A stretch of 64,000 nucleotides of DNA. It comes from Amoebidium appalachense. Lineage: Eukaryota; Ichthyosporea. Position 1 is the first letter of the stretch, and every line of letters starts with the position of its first letter. The notes beneath the pieces are model-generated. The model worked only from the letters and a program-made list of their open reading frames with translations. It was not told the DNA's origin and made no database searches. The position numbers and the translations under genes were made by a program. Below are positions 20,394 through 48,987 of the stretch, in pieces. Location of the stretch: the NCBI GenBank assembly GCA_963693365.1, contig CAVNZM010000008.1:7998001-8062000 (forward strand), in the 5' to 3' direction.

Positions 20394-20786
20394 AGCACCC
20401 GTCTTCTTATTGAAATAGTATATGACTGCATACATCAATGGTGTAACCAATAAACATGTGAGGACAATAGCAGCGCTTAAGTACACCAGATACATTTTGT
20501 CCACTTTCTCTCTAGCATTCGGTTCGGACTTCATTAAATTGTACCAGTGTATATTTGCAATGACACTGCATATAGATATCACATAAAGAATGCCTGTGGT
20601 GACCGTGCTGTCGAACATGTACGTGTACCTCACAAAACTTTCAGTATCCGACGTGTTACACCCCAAAAGTGACCTTCTGAGATCTTGCCTGTGGTACAAA
20701 CTCTTGATGCCGTGTTGCTCTTGTGTTTTACCAGTACCCCTCTCTCCAGATGCCGAATTTAGATTGGAATTCGTGAATACACCCAT
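20355..20786 (-). CDS. Small two-transmembrane protein
   Basis: 143 residues. A polar N-terminus of about 50 residues has no signal peptide. Two hydrophobic helices follow, TGILYVISICSVIANI and YLSAAIVLTCLLVTPLMYA, separated by a charged loop (KSEPNAREKVDK), and then a short polar tail. It is likely an integral membrane protein with both ends on the same side. The family is not recognised. It is intronless, divergent from the Cys/His-rich gene with only 135 bp between start codons, and partly duplicated at 19451-19832. The compact divergent arrangement resembles a viral genome more than the intron-rich neighbours, but this is not proof. Confidence 0.65.
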   Translation of the reverse strand: MGVFTNSNLNSASGERGTGKTQEQHGIKSLYHRQDLRRSLLGCNTSDTESFVRYTYMFDSTVTTGILYVISICSVIANIHWYNLMKSEPNAREKVDKMYLVYLSAAIVLTCLLVTPLMYAVIYYFNKKTGAAEYDTTLRHSDF

Positions 20787-20921
20787 GTGATTGGTCAGTG
20801 GTTTGGCACCAAGAGATTAATTGATATGCCATCAACCAGTCAACAAAAAGTACTCGCTTTTACTTTTTGTCTCACTTCACCCCAATCCAAGAACAGTGCA
20901 CACCAAAACAAAACACTAGAA
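20787..20921. promoter_or_regulatory. Compact divergent promoter
   Basis: 135 bp between the divergent start codons of the membrane protein gene (-) and the Cys/His-rich gene (+). It contains an ATTGG box at 20790, an AT-rich centre (GAGATTAATTGATATGCC) and a CCAAT box at about 20881. No strong TATA box was seen. Confidence 0.35.
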
Positions 20922-21404
20922 ATGGGAGACGCACTTTTGTGCCCCGATTCGGTTGACCCCGAACGATGCCCTGCATTTGCACCCTCAAAAAAGGCCCAGT
21001 GCAAAAACAAAAAGGAAACATGCCCATACCACAAGGACGGCTTCAAGCCCTGGGTATGCTTTGCCCCTGCCACCGGTGTCCTCCTCTACAGCGACAACAC
21101 CATCAACATCCTCCACCCCCACAAGGCCGGGGACTATGCTCATGCAAACCTCCTGCTGGACGACCTCCTGGCCGCCTTTACAGTCGCAGAAATGCAGCGC
21201 CCTCGCACCGAGCGCGCCGGGGTACCCGTGCCAACTGTGTCCACTCCGGATCCACCCATGGGTGCACCACAGCCACCGGTTGTAGCTGCGGCAGTGGGTG
21301 TGGGCAGGGAAAATGGGTACTGCCAGGGCAAAACCAAGGCTGGCAATCCCTGCAAAAACAGGGTGAAATCTACGACCCATTGCCATAAGCACACGCCCAA
21401 ATAA
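20922..21404 (+). CDS. Cys/His-rich protein with two small zinc-ribbon-like motifs
   Basis: 160 residues from the ATG at 20922 (the open frame reaches back to 20787 but this ATG fits the spacing best). The N-terminal motif C-x8-C-x10-C-x6-C-x2-H (CPAFAP, CKNKKETCPYH) and the C-terminal motif C-x8-C-x9-C-x2-H (CQGKTKAGNPCKN, CHKH) resemble the short CxGxTxxGxxC...CxxH modules common in proteins of large DNA viruses and some protists. The middle is proline-rich. It probably binds zinc; its role is unknown. It is intronless and divergent from the membrane protein gene. Confidence 0.6.
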   Translation: MGDALLCPDSVDPERCPAFAPSKKAQCKNKKETCPYHKDGFKPWVCFAPATGVLLYSDNTINILHPHKAGDYAHANLLLDDLLAAFTVAEMQRPRTERAGVPVPTVSTPDPPMGAPQPPVVAAAVGVGRENGYCQGKTKAGNPCKNRVKSTTHCHKHTPK

Positions 21405-21629
21405 AAAAACCAACCCTGTTCCTCCTTGTCGCCCCCTGCCCCCCTGCCCCCCCTGCTGCCCGGAACCACGCCCCCAGTGTCGTGGCTTCTGCCTTTATTA
21501 CGCAAACAGCCGCACAACCAACATACATATGCACACACAACATTTATCCCCCCCCCCCCCCCTGCCTCCCTGCACGTGTGCCCCCCCCCCCCCTGCCCTC
21601 TCCCCCTCTCCCCCCCCCCCTCTCCTCCC

Positions 21630-21663
<34 letters not shown>

Positions 21664-22030
21664 TGCCTCCCGGAACCACGCCCCCAGTGGAGTCTCTTAG
21701 TACACGTGACCATGGCCATATGCATACACAACATTTATCCACGCCGTGAGTGGCTCCCCAGTCTCCCCTGCTCCCCTGCTCCCCTGCCCCCCTGCCGTCC
21801 CCCTGCCTCCCGGAACCAGGCCCCGGCGCAGTGCCAGTGAGTGCTCACGTGCCTCCCCTGCCTCCCGGAACCACGCCCCGGCGCAGTGCCAGTGAGTGCT
21901 CACGTGCCTCCCCTGCCTCCCGGAACCACGCCCCGGCGCAGTGCCAGTGAGTGCTCACGTGCCTCCCCCTGCCCCCTGTCCCCCTGCCTCCCGGAACCAC
22001 GCCCCGGCGCAGTGGCAGCTATTTTTAGAT
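21405..22030. repeat. C-rich spacer with a 55-bp tandem repeat
   Basis: C tracts (21548-21663, longest about 35 C) are followed by about four copies of a 55-bp unit containing CCTCCCGGAACCACGCCCCG and GCAGTGCCAGTGAGTGCTCA (21800-22015). The CTCCCGGAACC core also occurs twice earlier here and near 2669. The ORFs are low-complexity and no gene was seen. Confidence 0.85.
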
Positions 22031-22259
22031 ATAGAGATTCCATGGCCACATGGCCAGATAGCCAGATCGTTTTGGCTCCCGTTTTATCCCGTTTTATCCA
22101 CCTTTTTCACACACTGAATTTGACCTGGCCATCTGGCCATCTGGGTAGAGACCGTTTTCTGTTCTAATATTGGAGAACTGTCTGATAGTGATAGAAAATG
22201 TCATTCGAAGAACAATCGGGAAACCCCGTGGTGTGACAACCAATCAGAATGAAGCAATA

Positions 22260-22626
22260 TTGGGATATTCGGGTTGGTTGTAAGGTTTTCCGGGTCGGGC
22301 CGAAGGCCCTAACGGGCCACAGGCCCGTCTATTGGGCCATAGGCCCTAGGCCGCTAGGCCTGGGGCGCGGGGCGCCGGGGACCGGGGGGCTCGACCCGGC
22401 CCGCGGGCCACCCCCGGCCCGGCCCGGCCCGGGGTTAGCAGAATCTGCTAACCCCGGGCCGGGCCGGGCCGGGGGTGGCCCGCGGGCCGGGTCGGGCCCC
22501 CCGGTCCCCGGCGCCCCGCGCCCCAGGCCTAGCGGCCTAGGGCCTATGGCCCAATAGACGGGCCTGTGGCCCGTTAGGGCCTTCGGCCCGACCCGGAAAA
22601 CCTTACAACCAACCCGAATATCCCAA
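22260..22626. repeat. 367-bp near-perfect palindrome, GC-rich
   Basis: The left arm 22260-22442 is the reverse complement of the right arm 22444-22626 around a single central base at 22443 (GCAGA-A-TCTGC). By eye there is one mismatch in 183 pairs (CTCGACC against GGTCGGG near 22390/22496). The ends are TTGGGATATTCGGG...CCCGAATATCCCAA. The arms contain nested GGGCC/GGCCC palindromes and are about 75% GC in the inner part. No clear target-site duplication flanks it. The ORF across it is a by-product of the symmetry. Confidence 0.95.
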
Positions 22627-24191
22627 ATCGATGATCGATCATTGGCAATGGCCAGGGCATTGAAAAGCCCCTGGGTTCGTACGTGATGATTGTTTGTTGG
22701 TCCTGTAGATTATTGTAGGCTGCCTGGTGAAAGAGTGAAAAACGAGGAAAAATTTCGATTAATAAGGAAGCCGCCATTTTTAAGTGGAGACGAGAACATA
22801 AAATTAAAATGTGGAGTCATTGTGGACTGAGAAGTTTGAGCTATCTCAGCCGGATTCTAAACCCCGCCCACCGGCATGGCCAAAATACCAGAACAATACC
22901 CCTGGGGGACAGACATTTTCAAAATTTCAAATGCTTCTCAAAATGTTGACATCGTTATTACATATATTAAAAAGGTTGTAAGTGTACATGTAAGAACGAT
23001 TAATTTATCAAGTGTGTTAACGTTAAGCGGAAGTTATGTATATAAAGGCTGATAGTCATCATCAGTACATAAAAACTATAGATTCAAAATTCTGTATCAG
23101 TTTTAGAATCCCTGCGTTCGTGAAAAATTGCAAGACCTGATTCAAAAAAATCCCCCACTCGAGTCATTTTGGCGCACCGGAAACCGTTGCTGATCAGGCT
23201 GCAATCAACCGATGAGCCGGCTCGCTGGGCCCCTCCAGAAGCATCCACAAAGTGCCAGCGAGTATATTCTATTTTTTTCGTTTGTTTCAAGGAACTGTGG
23301 AAAGGTTTTCCTGTTTTCCTCACGATCGAGCGTTTCCTGTTGACGCTAAAGCATAGATAGGTAGATCTAGGACAAGAGAACAGGGATGAAAGGAGAACGT
23401 GCAAGGAGAACAAGTGTGACTTGGAAGCAAGGAGAACATGTTGCAAGTGGACGTAGGTGCAAGGAGAACATGTACAAGTGACCTTGGGATGCCGATGATC
23501 TAATAATGGTAGCCTGAGGAGCAGAAGTGAGCGTAGATGCAAGGAGAACACGTGCACATGTGGCTGCAAGGAGATCTAGAACATGTATACAAGTGAACAA
23601 GGATGCATGGAGAATAAGAGTACATGGATTCTAGAACAAGTGAACCTGGATGCAAGGAGAACAAGTGAACATGCCATTGGATACAAAGAGAACAAGTGAA
23701 CATGGATGCAAAGAGAACAAGTGAACATGGATGCAAAGTCTTGAACAAGTAAACCTGACAGTGTATTTGTGAGAAATCCTGGATCCCGAAGAGTACGAGC
23801 CGAGTGACTGCACATGTGTCCATCTGAGTCTTTATGTGCACGGGTGTGTGTCGAGCAGCAGCGGTCAGACTTTTGGGTGTGCGGGTGGGTGTCTGCGTTC
23901 GGAAGTGCCACGCAGGCGGCCCCCCAGGGGGGGGGGGGGGGGGGGAGGGGAGGCTTGGGGTTTCTCTCTTTCTTAATTTTTTTTTTCCTTTGAGCGGCCC
24001 CAATGGCCCCGGGGGAGAGGGGGGGGGGGGGGGAGAGGGGGGAGGATCTCGAGGAGGTTAACAGGCAAAGTGGAAAGTAGTGTTACTCGTGTGTGTGTGC
24101 ACGGTAGTTAAACTTTATGTATGTATGATGTGCCAAACTGGGTTTTGCAGTAGGTAGGCCCGTGAGGTGGGAGGGGGGGGGGGGGAGAAGA

Positions 24192-24247
<56 letters not shown>

Positions 24248-24529
24248 GCAACAGGCAGGTAGCATTGGAATAAAGGGTGATAGTACAGACATGAAACGTG
24301 TCTTTTAGTAGGTGACTTGACTCTACAGGTACCTGACCTGCAAGTGTAAGCTGCCGGGCTAGGCAGAGCAAACATGTACAAAGATCTGAAAAATGTGTAT
24401 CTGGGTTCTGAAAATGTGTGTCTGTGTGCTATCGTGTGTAACTGCTGCACGATGGCGAAATGGCACAAATTTGCTAATTCAGTGCATGAATGCCGTTCAT
24501 TGTGCGACTTCTGTGCTTGCATGTGCATG

Positions 24530-24603
<74 letters not shown>

Positions 24604-24834
24604 TGAGGATCCATATAATTACACGAGTTACAGAAGCCTGAAACTGTGCATCCATGCACAGGCAGGTCACATCTTTCGACTCTGCATTCCCAACATCTAC
24701 GGGGCCGTTACTATGTATAGACCTCCAACCTACGCCCCACCACATGTTCACCACGTCTGCTCTCCTTGTAATTACTTACAAAAACAATCATAACAAACAG
24801 TTTTTGTAGTGAGGAAGATATTAAAAGTGATGTT
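22627..24834. other. Intergenic region with degenerate repeats and G tracts
   Basis: No gene with convincing coding character. A TATA-like TATATAAAGG lies at 23039-23048, and the sequence after 23160 is open for about 60 codons without homology. From 23370 to 23760 a degenerate repeat of about 24 bp (AAGGAGAACAAGTGAACATG) recurs about 14 times. G-rich runs lie at 23928-24037 and 24174-24244, and (GT)n at 24533-24600. Confidence 0.5.
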
Positions 24835-42696
<17,862 letters not shown>

Positions 42697-43341
42697 GGTT
42701 GTGTCTGTGTGTGTGCGTGCCTAAAAGCTAGCTAACCAAGGCGACTTTGACCCACTGGAAAAGGCCACACAAAACGTAAGACCAAGCCGACTGGGAATGC
42801 AGACTAAGCCCACGTAACCGCAAGGATGGGCGGCCTTGTGCAAAACGCCCTCTCCTTGCCTCTCTCCCTCAAAATGTAACCTAAGGCACTTCTATTGTAG
42901 GGGTTAAACGAGTGTTTTGTGTCGCTATCCTGTTTCGTTCCCGGTGGAGGCCACCGTTCTGTAGCCTACATTGATGTCACCCATGACCGACTACTTTCAG
43001 CTCATTTATCAAAATCATGACTGATATTGACGTCCAAAAATGACGTCAATGTTCAGAGACTATCTTCGCGCCAAAATTTCTTGCTGCCCTTATGATCATG
43101 AGGTTTGGCTGGAGTCGAGTGCACGTGAGTGCAGGGCTCAAGAATGTGTGCTTGTGCCATGCAACACTACATGTACAAGAATTTGAAGCAGTCTGTGCTA
43201 ACGTCAGGTAGGCTAGAGGTCCGTAAGGGTATAAGAGCTGACCCTTTGTGTGGGTGGAGTAATATATTAAACGACGGTAGGCCTGTATCATTGCGTGAAT
43301 AACAAATTTCTTATCGGTGGTAAAATACGTCAGTGACCGAT
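42697..43341. promoter_or_regulatory. Divergent promoter between NUP93 and the 110-residue gene
   Basis: 645 bp between start codons, of ordinary composition and almost free of simple repeats, in contrast to the surroundings. TGACGTCA-like sites occur near 43028 and 43042 (TTGACGTCC, ATGACGTCA). No TATA box is obvious. Confidence 0.4.
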
Positions 43342-44657
43342 ATGCCTGTTAACTTACTGGTGAAAGACCTCTCTACACCAGGCAGCTATCCAGGGCCCAA
43401 ACCGGGCAAGGCAAATCAGCCCAAAACAGAAGAAGTAGGTGGCCAAAGCCACAGGCGAACACGGTGTTGTTGTCGTCCTACGGTTAGACGCTTTGGTGTG
43501 CTACTAGTATGTTGATGGTGGTTGCTGTTGTTGTTTGGATAGGTGGGCGGGTGGGTGGGTTGAGGGGGGGGGGGGGGGGGGGGGGGAGGATGGGGGGGAT
43601 GGATGGGGAGAACGGGGGAGGGGAGGGCGGGGGGAGGGGAGGGGTGAGGGCAAGCACCACTTGCAAAGTCTAGTTCTAAAGTTTACCCATTTCGAAGAAG
43701 GAGAATTTTGATGAAGCTGTGTTGTCATTCACTATAGTACTGTTTTTTGAATGCTTTGGTTGCAACGTGTGTACTCACGTGTGCGCGGGCTGATGATGGG
43801 TGAGGTTACATTGGATGCCTCCTTGCGCACCTGCACATGTATAACATATGCCCAATGTGTGTGTTGCATTTCATTTTTTGAATCATCAAGTGGCTGTGTG
43901 TGCCACTGCACCCATTTTTTGTCCCGAAATGATGCCTGCATTTTGCAGAACCTTTCTTTTCAATACAAATAGTTCACGACGGGTCTGTTAGGATGTGGCA
44001 ACTACCAAACGCAAACCTGGTCGCGCTTCTGTTGCTCCCGATGCGTTGCATGGAATGCGAATGGATCCCTCCTTAATTAAAGGTGAATGCAACGTCAACA
44101 ACGGGTGGCCTAAAAATTCTTATATGGATGCATGGTGTGTGTGCCCGACGTTGGGGGCGCAGAGGTGTATTTGGTAAATGGGATCACCGTGGAAGGTCCA
44201 AGTCTCTGGAAGAGGTAAACTGAGTAGAAAGTTGTATACCCACGCAAACACGAGCAAACACGTGCGCACATGCATGCACACACATACACACACAGGCTTC
44301 CACGCACGCACACAAGAACGAACGCACCCAGGCACACAAGCACATGCATACACACACACACACACAAGCATACACACTCAGACACACACGCACACACACC
44401 ACACAAGCGTACGCACCCATATTACACAGCCACACGACACACACACGCACGCGCGCTCACACACGCACACTTACACACGACTAGACTGCACGCACACACG
44501 CACGCACGCACGAACGCACACGCTCAAGCAGGCACACGTACACATCTTAGAGTGCCAGGGAAAGATGAGTGTGAGTGTGCACTACAAAATAGTTCCTCAG
44601 CCCTCTGCCAGTCCCGGCACTAGTGGTCATGGGGCAACTTTGCGCGCTCAACTTTGA
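43342..44657 (+). CDS. Four-exon gene for a 110-residue unknown protein
   Basis: Exons 43342-43434, 43992-44082, 44165-44214 and 44559-44657 (TGA) join with consistent phases (0, 1, 0) and standard sites (GAA|GTAGGT, TTAG|GAT, AAAG|GTGAAT, AGAG|GTGTTT-type acceptor, GAG|GTAAAC, CCAG|GGA). The product is small, basic and hydrophilic: an N-terminal Pro/Gly/Lys-rich region (PGSYPGPKPGK), a KRKPGR basic patch near residue 37, a central FGKWDHRGRSKSLEE segment, and a Ser/Gly-rich end. There is no signal peptide or membrane segment. The family is not recognised. A start upstream through another exon is possible because the frame is open to about 43333. It is transcribed away from NUP93 across a shared promoter. 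Confidence 0.6.
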
Positions 44658-45893
44658 TTGCATATTTTCACTCTTTACCGATTGACTAGATATGTTCGAT
44701 GTATATCTCTCAGTACATAACCGCACACAAAAAGTGAAAAGGGCTAGCAGGGTGCCACGGATTGGGCTGCAGTACTGTAGCAAATAAAATTTGAGACGTT
44801 TCAAAAACCTCACTAAAAATATAATTGACTGTTGTAACCTCTTTAACTGCCTAGGGTCTCTCTCTCTCTATATAAAATGTAGCCACTCCAGCTCCCCACT
44901 GGGTCCCTTGGATACCCTTAAGATAGTTGAGGATTGTAAATATAACTATCCGAAATTCCGCAGGCACTCAGCTGTTGAGCTCCGAGAGCTGCGTGCTGTG
45001 CACAAAACTTACTCCTTTCATTTCTTTCATGTAGTTTTTTTCTTGCTTTCTTCTTTTTAGGAAAAAAGCTTCGTTTTCTTCCCTCCTTTCCCTGTTTTCA
45101 ACTTTCTCTGAGTGTAGTTACTGTGGTATCTTTTTTTCCTGGGGTTAATCTAGCACGAAGAGCCCCTACATCCTAAACATAAGTAACTGATGTTCTATTC
45201 TTCTTCTTCGCAACTCCCTCCTTTTCGTTCATGCGCTGATGCTTACCGCAAGTTTATTTTTTATTTTCCTTTAGCCATTAACACAGCAACAAGCTGTGTA
45301 ACCCTAATTATTATTTACTCTGGGCTGAGGTGCTGTTATTCCAACTCTTGCCCCACTTTTCCCGCTTCCTTTATACTTTTCTATCCAATTTCCAGCACCT
45401 TGTTTTTCGTTACGCATGTGCCCTGTTACACGTTCGGACCATACACATATACGCTGACTATGCCCTCGGTTATCGACAGTGTTTTCACCCCATGTAGTTC
45501 TGGTTTGAGGAACTGGATCCACATCTTCTGGACCTAAGAATTTGACCGAATACGCAAAACGGAACTGTCGCACAAAAGCAGCAGCGAAATAATGGCAAAG
45601 CACAGGCGTGTGTTCAAGTGTTACCCCGACGTGTAGACAAAAAATGGCACCGTAAATGTTGAACCTCATCAGTGCTCTTGTTTGGAAATTCCAAAAGCAG
45701 GTGATATATGCTGCTATGGTTCCCGATTCCTACTTGGGAAACACCAAGTTAAAAGTGCTTTCTTTGTTTACCGACCTTTTTAGCATTCATACCTCTGCGA
45801 GTGAGCTGAAAAGAGAAGCCTGCCTTCGTGGCTTTTATTTTTTCATGTCTGCAAGCACAAGGTTGAAGTTTTTCAGCAGCAACCGTGGTCAAC
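44658..45893. other. Intergenic region upstream of the GRFxV gene
   Basis: Unique AT-balanced sequence. ORFs on both strands (for example the minus-strand frame 45669-45304) lack recognisable domains or splice support. No repeats longer than a short (CT)n at 44860 were seen. Confidence 0.4.
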
Positions 45894-48150
45894 ATGTCTA
45901 CCACGGCTACGGACGAGAAGGGAAACCGGCAGACAGCCACACACACCACCTCACCCATGAGTAGAATCAGAGCATCTGCAAAGGCTCTTGGAAGGTAAGC
46001 TTTTGCTCTGTGTGGTGTTTTGAAAGGCAAGAGCATGTGGGCTGTTGTTCCTGGCTGGGAAGGTTGTGACTTTGACTGCTTTAGCGGAGAGGGCGGTTGT
46101 CGTCAGGCTTTGCTGTAGGCTGGCCGGCCCAGCAAAAGTTTCAGAAAGCTGGGTCCTGAATCAAGGTGGAGCTTGTCAGGGGGAAGACCTCGTTTTGATG
46201 GGGCTTGGTGTGTTTGGCGTTCTAAAAACTAGACAACAGGCAAGTGGAATATAGGTGACTACTGATAGGTGGCCAAAATCAAAACTTGTAGTTAGGTGCT
46301 GCTCACAAAAGAAGGCGGCCTGTTGGAAAGCGCCGTAGTGTGTTGTTAGTGGGTTGAGTTCTAGTTGTGTGATGTGGTGTTTGTATGGAGACCAAATCTG
46401 CTCTGGCTGTTTCAGCTTGAGGCTTGTTAGACTTCAATCCCAAAACCTGGCAGACCTGTACCAAGGTGTCGGAACCAACGGTTCGGGTAGGGAAGTCCGG
46501 GCGGGCGGTTGGTGCCGTTTGGGACATACTATGGATGTTTTTTTCAGGCGGTCTTTTCATTATAGTTTGGACAAGCTTTTTCAATTCGCCTTTGATAACA
46601 TCTGGTTCGATTAGGTTTCCATGCCGCCCTTCTGACACTATATAACCACGCAGGTTTTCGGTGACTTTCGTCCGGGAGAAACGCAGCGACAAGCAAGATT
46701 CAGCGAGTAGTGTGGTGTCTCTGGACTCGGTAGCCAGTGCAACGGCACCAGAATCTTTTTTTCGGAAAAGGGAAAACCGTAACGAAAGAATCCAAACCTA
46801 GCATTGGCTTTGGAAATGCAAAGCCTGCTCCGAGTGAACAGGTGGGTGTGTTTTTGTGCCCGTGTTGTTGGCTTGTCGGTACTAGCTTGCTGGACGCTAC
46901 CTGGGTACTTGGTCCTCTACTTAAGCAATTACATGTTTGGGTGTGCTCCTCGTCCTTGTGCATCTCGTTTGGGCTAAATTCTTTGCCTGTTTACCGGGCT
47001 GAGGAAACGGTTTTCGAGGGTACTTTTTGACTCTTGGCTGTTATGTTCTTGCGCTATAACGCACATTTGCAAAACCGCAGTTTGCTATTTGCTAGTCTGT
47101 CAAAGGACACATAGGAAATGGTGCACCCCTTGATGATTTGCAGGCTGCTACAAGCAGGTATTATTTTTGGGGGGCAGACACGCATATTGGCACACACCCA
47201 TGTTATAGTTATTTGCTTTGCAGCCATGTGCTCCTAAGAAAAACCAGGGCTTTCTGGTGCACTGGGAAAAGTGTTTTTTACGCTAATGCATGGCGTGTCG
47301 ATTTGCAGGCTCAATCAAGCAGCAGCAACAAGCAAGATGCTGGGCCATTCATGTCGCTCGAGGTGCCCAGTGGCCCACAAGCTCTCAGAAAGGGCGATTC
47401 GGTAGGTCTTTTTATCTGTTGTTTCTGATGTCTACCTCTTTATAATGTTTGTTTTTTTTCGTTTTTAGTCGTCTTCTGACCGTTGCTCCTTCTCTGTTCC
47501 CCTCCTCTCCTTCTGCCTCCCTCCCCCCCTCCCCCTCCCCCCCTCCTCCCAACACACACCGACCCCCATCCCCACCCACACACCCTATAACACATGCCCC
47601 GAAACAGTATCTGAGTTGGGTTTCGTTAACGAGGGGAATAGGTCGAAACTCGGGTACTGTGGATGACGTGGGCCCCCCCTGAGGATGGGCTCTGCTTATT
47701 ATGCATACTCTTTATGTATGGCTTGCATTCTGCATCGTGTTATCCGTTTGTTCTTGTGTACTTCGTACTTTTTGACGCATTCAAAACCCCCCCCCCCCCC
47801 CCCCCCCCGGCCCCCGGCCCCCAACCCCCAACCCACCCCACTCCACCCCAGCACGTGCACACACATGCACACAGCCTCTTACACACACATGCAAAAACAA
47901 ACACAACACACACACACACACACACGTCCCCCTCCTGCAGCCTCTTTTCCCGATGTGTGCATACCTTTGGCCCTACATGTTTTTTTGCTCTTCTTCGGAA
48001 TTCTCCCCTACCGTCACCTGGCAGTTTCCGAACCTCTGCTTCCTTTCCTGCCCATTCCTTCCCATTCTCACGCCCTTCTGTTCCCTCAACCTCTCTCTCT
48101 CCAACCCCCTTCCCCCCCCTCCCCCCCCCCCCCCCCCCCCCCCTCCCACC

Positions 48151-48182
<32 letters not shown>

Positions 48183-48663
48183 TACACACACCACTCTGCC
48201 CCCCTTCTCCCCACCAACCCCACCCCACCCCACCCCACACGATCACACCCCACCCTGCCCAACCCTGCCCCACCACCCCCTCCCTCCTCTTTCCCCCGTT
48301 CTCGGCCGCTCTCCCTCTCTTTCCCTCCTCTTTCTCCCCCCCAACCGTCCCGTTTCCTACCACCCCTATTTTCTTCACTTTTCAGGTCAAAAGCGAAACA
48401 GCAATTGGCCCGGGGTCCAGTCTGGGAGTTGAGGGGTGCAGTGGGGAACTTGCCCTGAGGAGAACACGCAGTGCTGGGGAATACGGGCAGCCACCGCCTA
48501 TAATGGGTTTCCGTCCTGGGAACATGGTTCGAAAGGTGTGTGGGGTTTTTTTCCTTTTTTTTTGTTGGGTTGGGGGGGGCGGGGGGGGTTGGTGTGTGTG
48601 TGTGGGGGGGGGGGGGGGGGGGGGGAGAGAGGTTGGTGTCTTGAGGGGGGGGGGAGGGGGGAA

Positions 48664-48696
<33 letters not shown>

Positions 48697-48953
48697 CTGC
48701 ATGGGTCGGTGGGTCGGTGGGTGTGATGGTGTGGGTGGGTGGGTGCATCGGTGTGTGTGTGTGTGTGTGTGTGCGGGCGCCCGCAGAAGAAGTGGGCAGG
48801 AGGATGCAGGGGAGGTGCACGGCAAAGTGTGCTCATGGGTGCACGTGTGTGTGTGTATGTGGGGGGGGGGGGGGGGGCACATACGATTTTTTGGCTATAA
48901 CGTTTGGTGTGCGTATTGGCCTTTTAATGGTAACACACGCACACACACACACA

Positions 48954-48987
<34 letters not shown>

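Noticed and set aside
22249-22557. ORF of 102 codons across the palindrome
   Set aside because: Gly/Pro/Arg-rich, produced by the symmetric GC-rich repeat; no coding signal.
23160-23275. Possible exon after the TATA-like box at 23039
   Set aside because: The frame is open for about 60 codons but has no ATG in a good position, no homology and no partner exon.
45304-45669. Minus-strand ORF of 121 codons
   Set aside because: No domain, no splice support and ordinary composition. Left as intergenic.
46303-46692. Minus-strand ORF of 129 codons
   Set aside because: It overlaps exon 2 of the plus-strand GRFxV gene, which has matching splice sites and phases. The minus frame has no motif.
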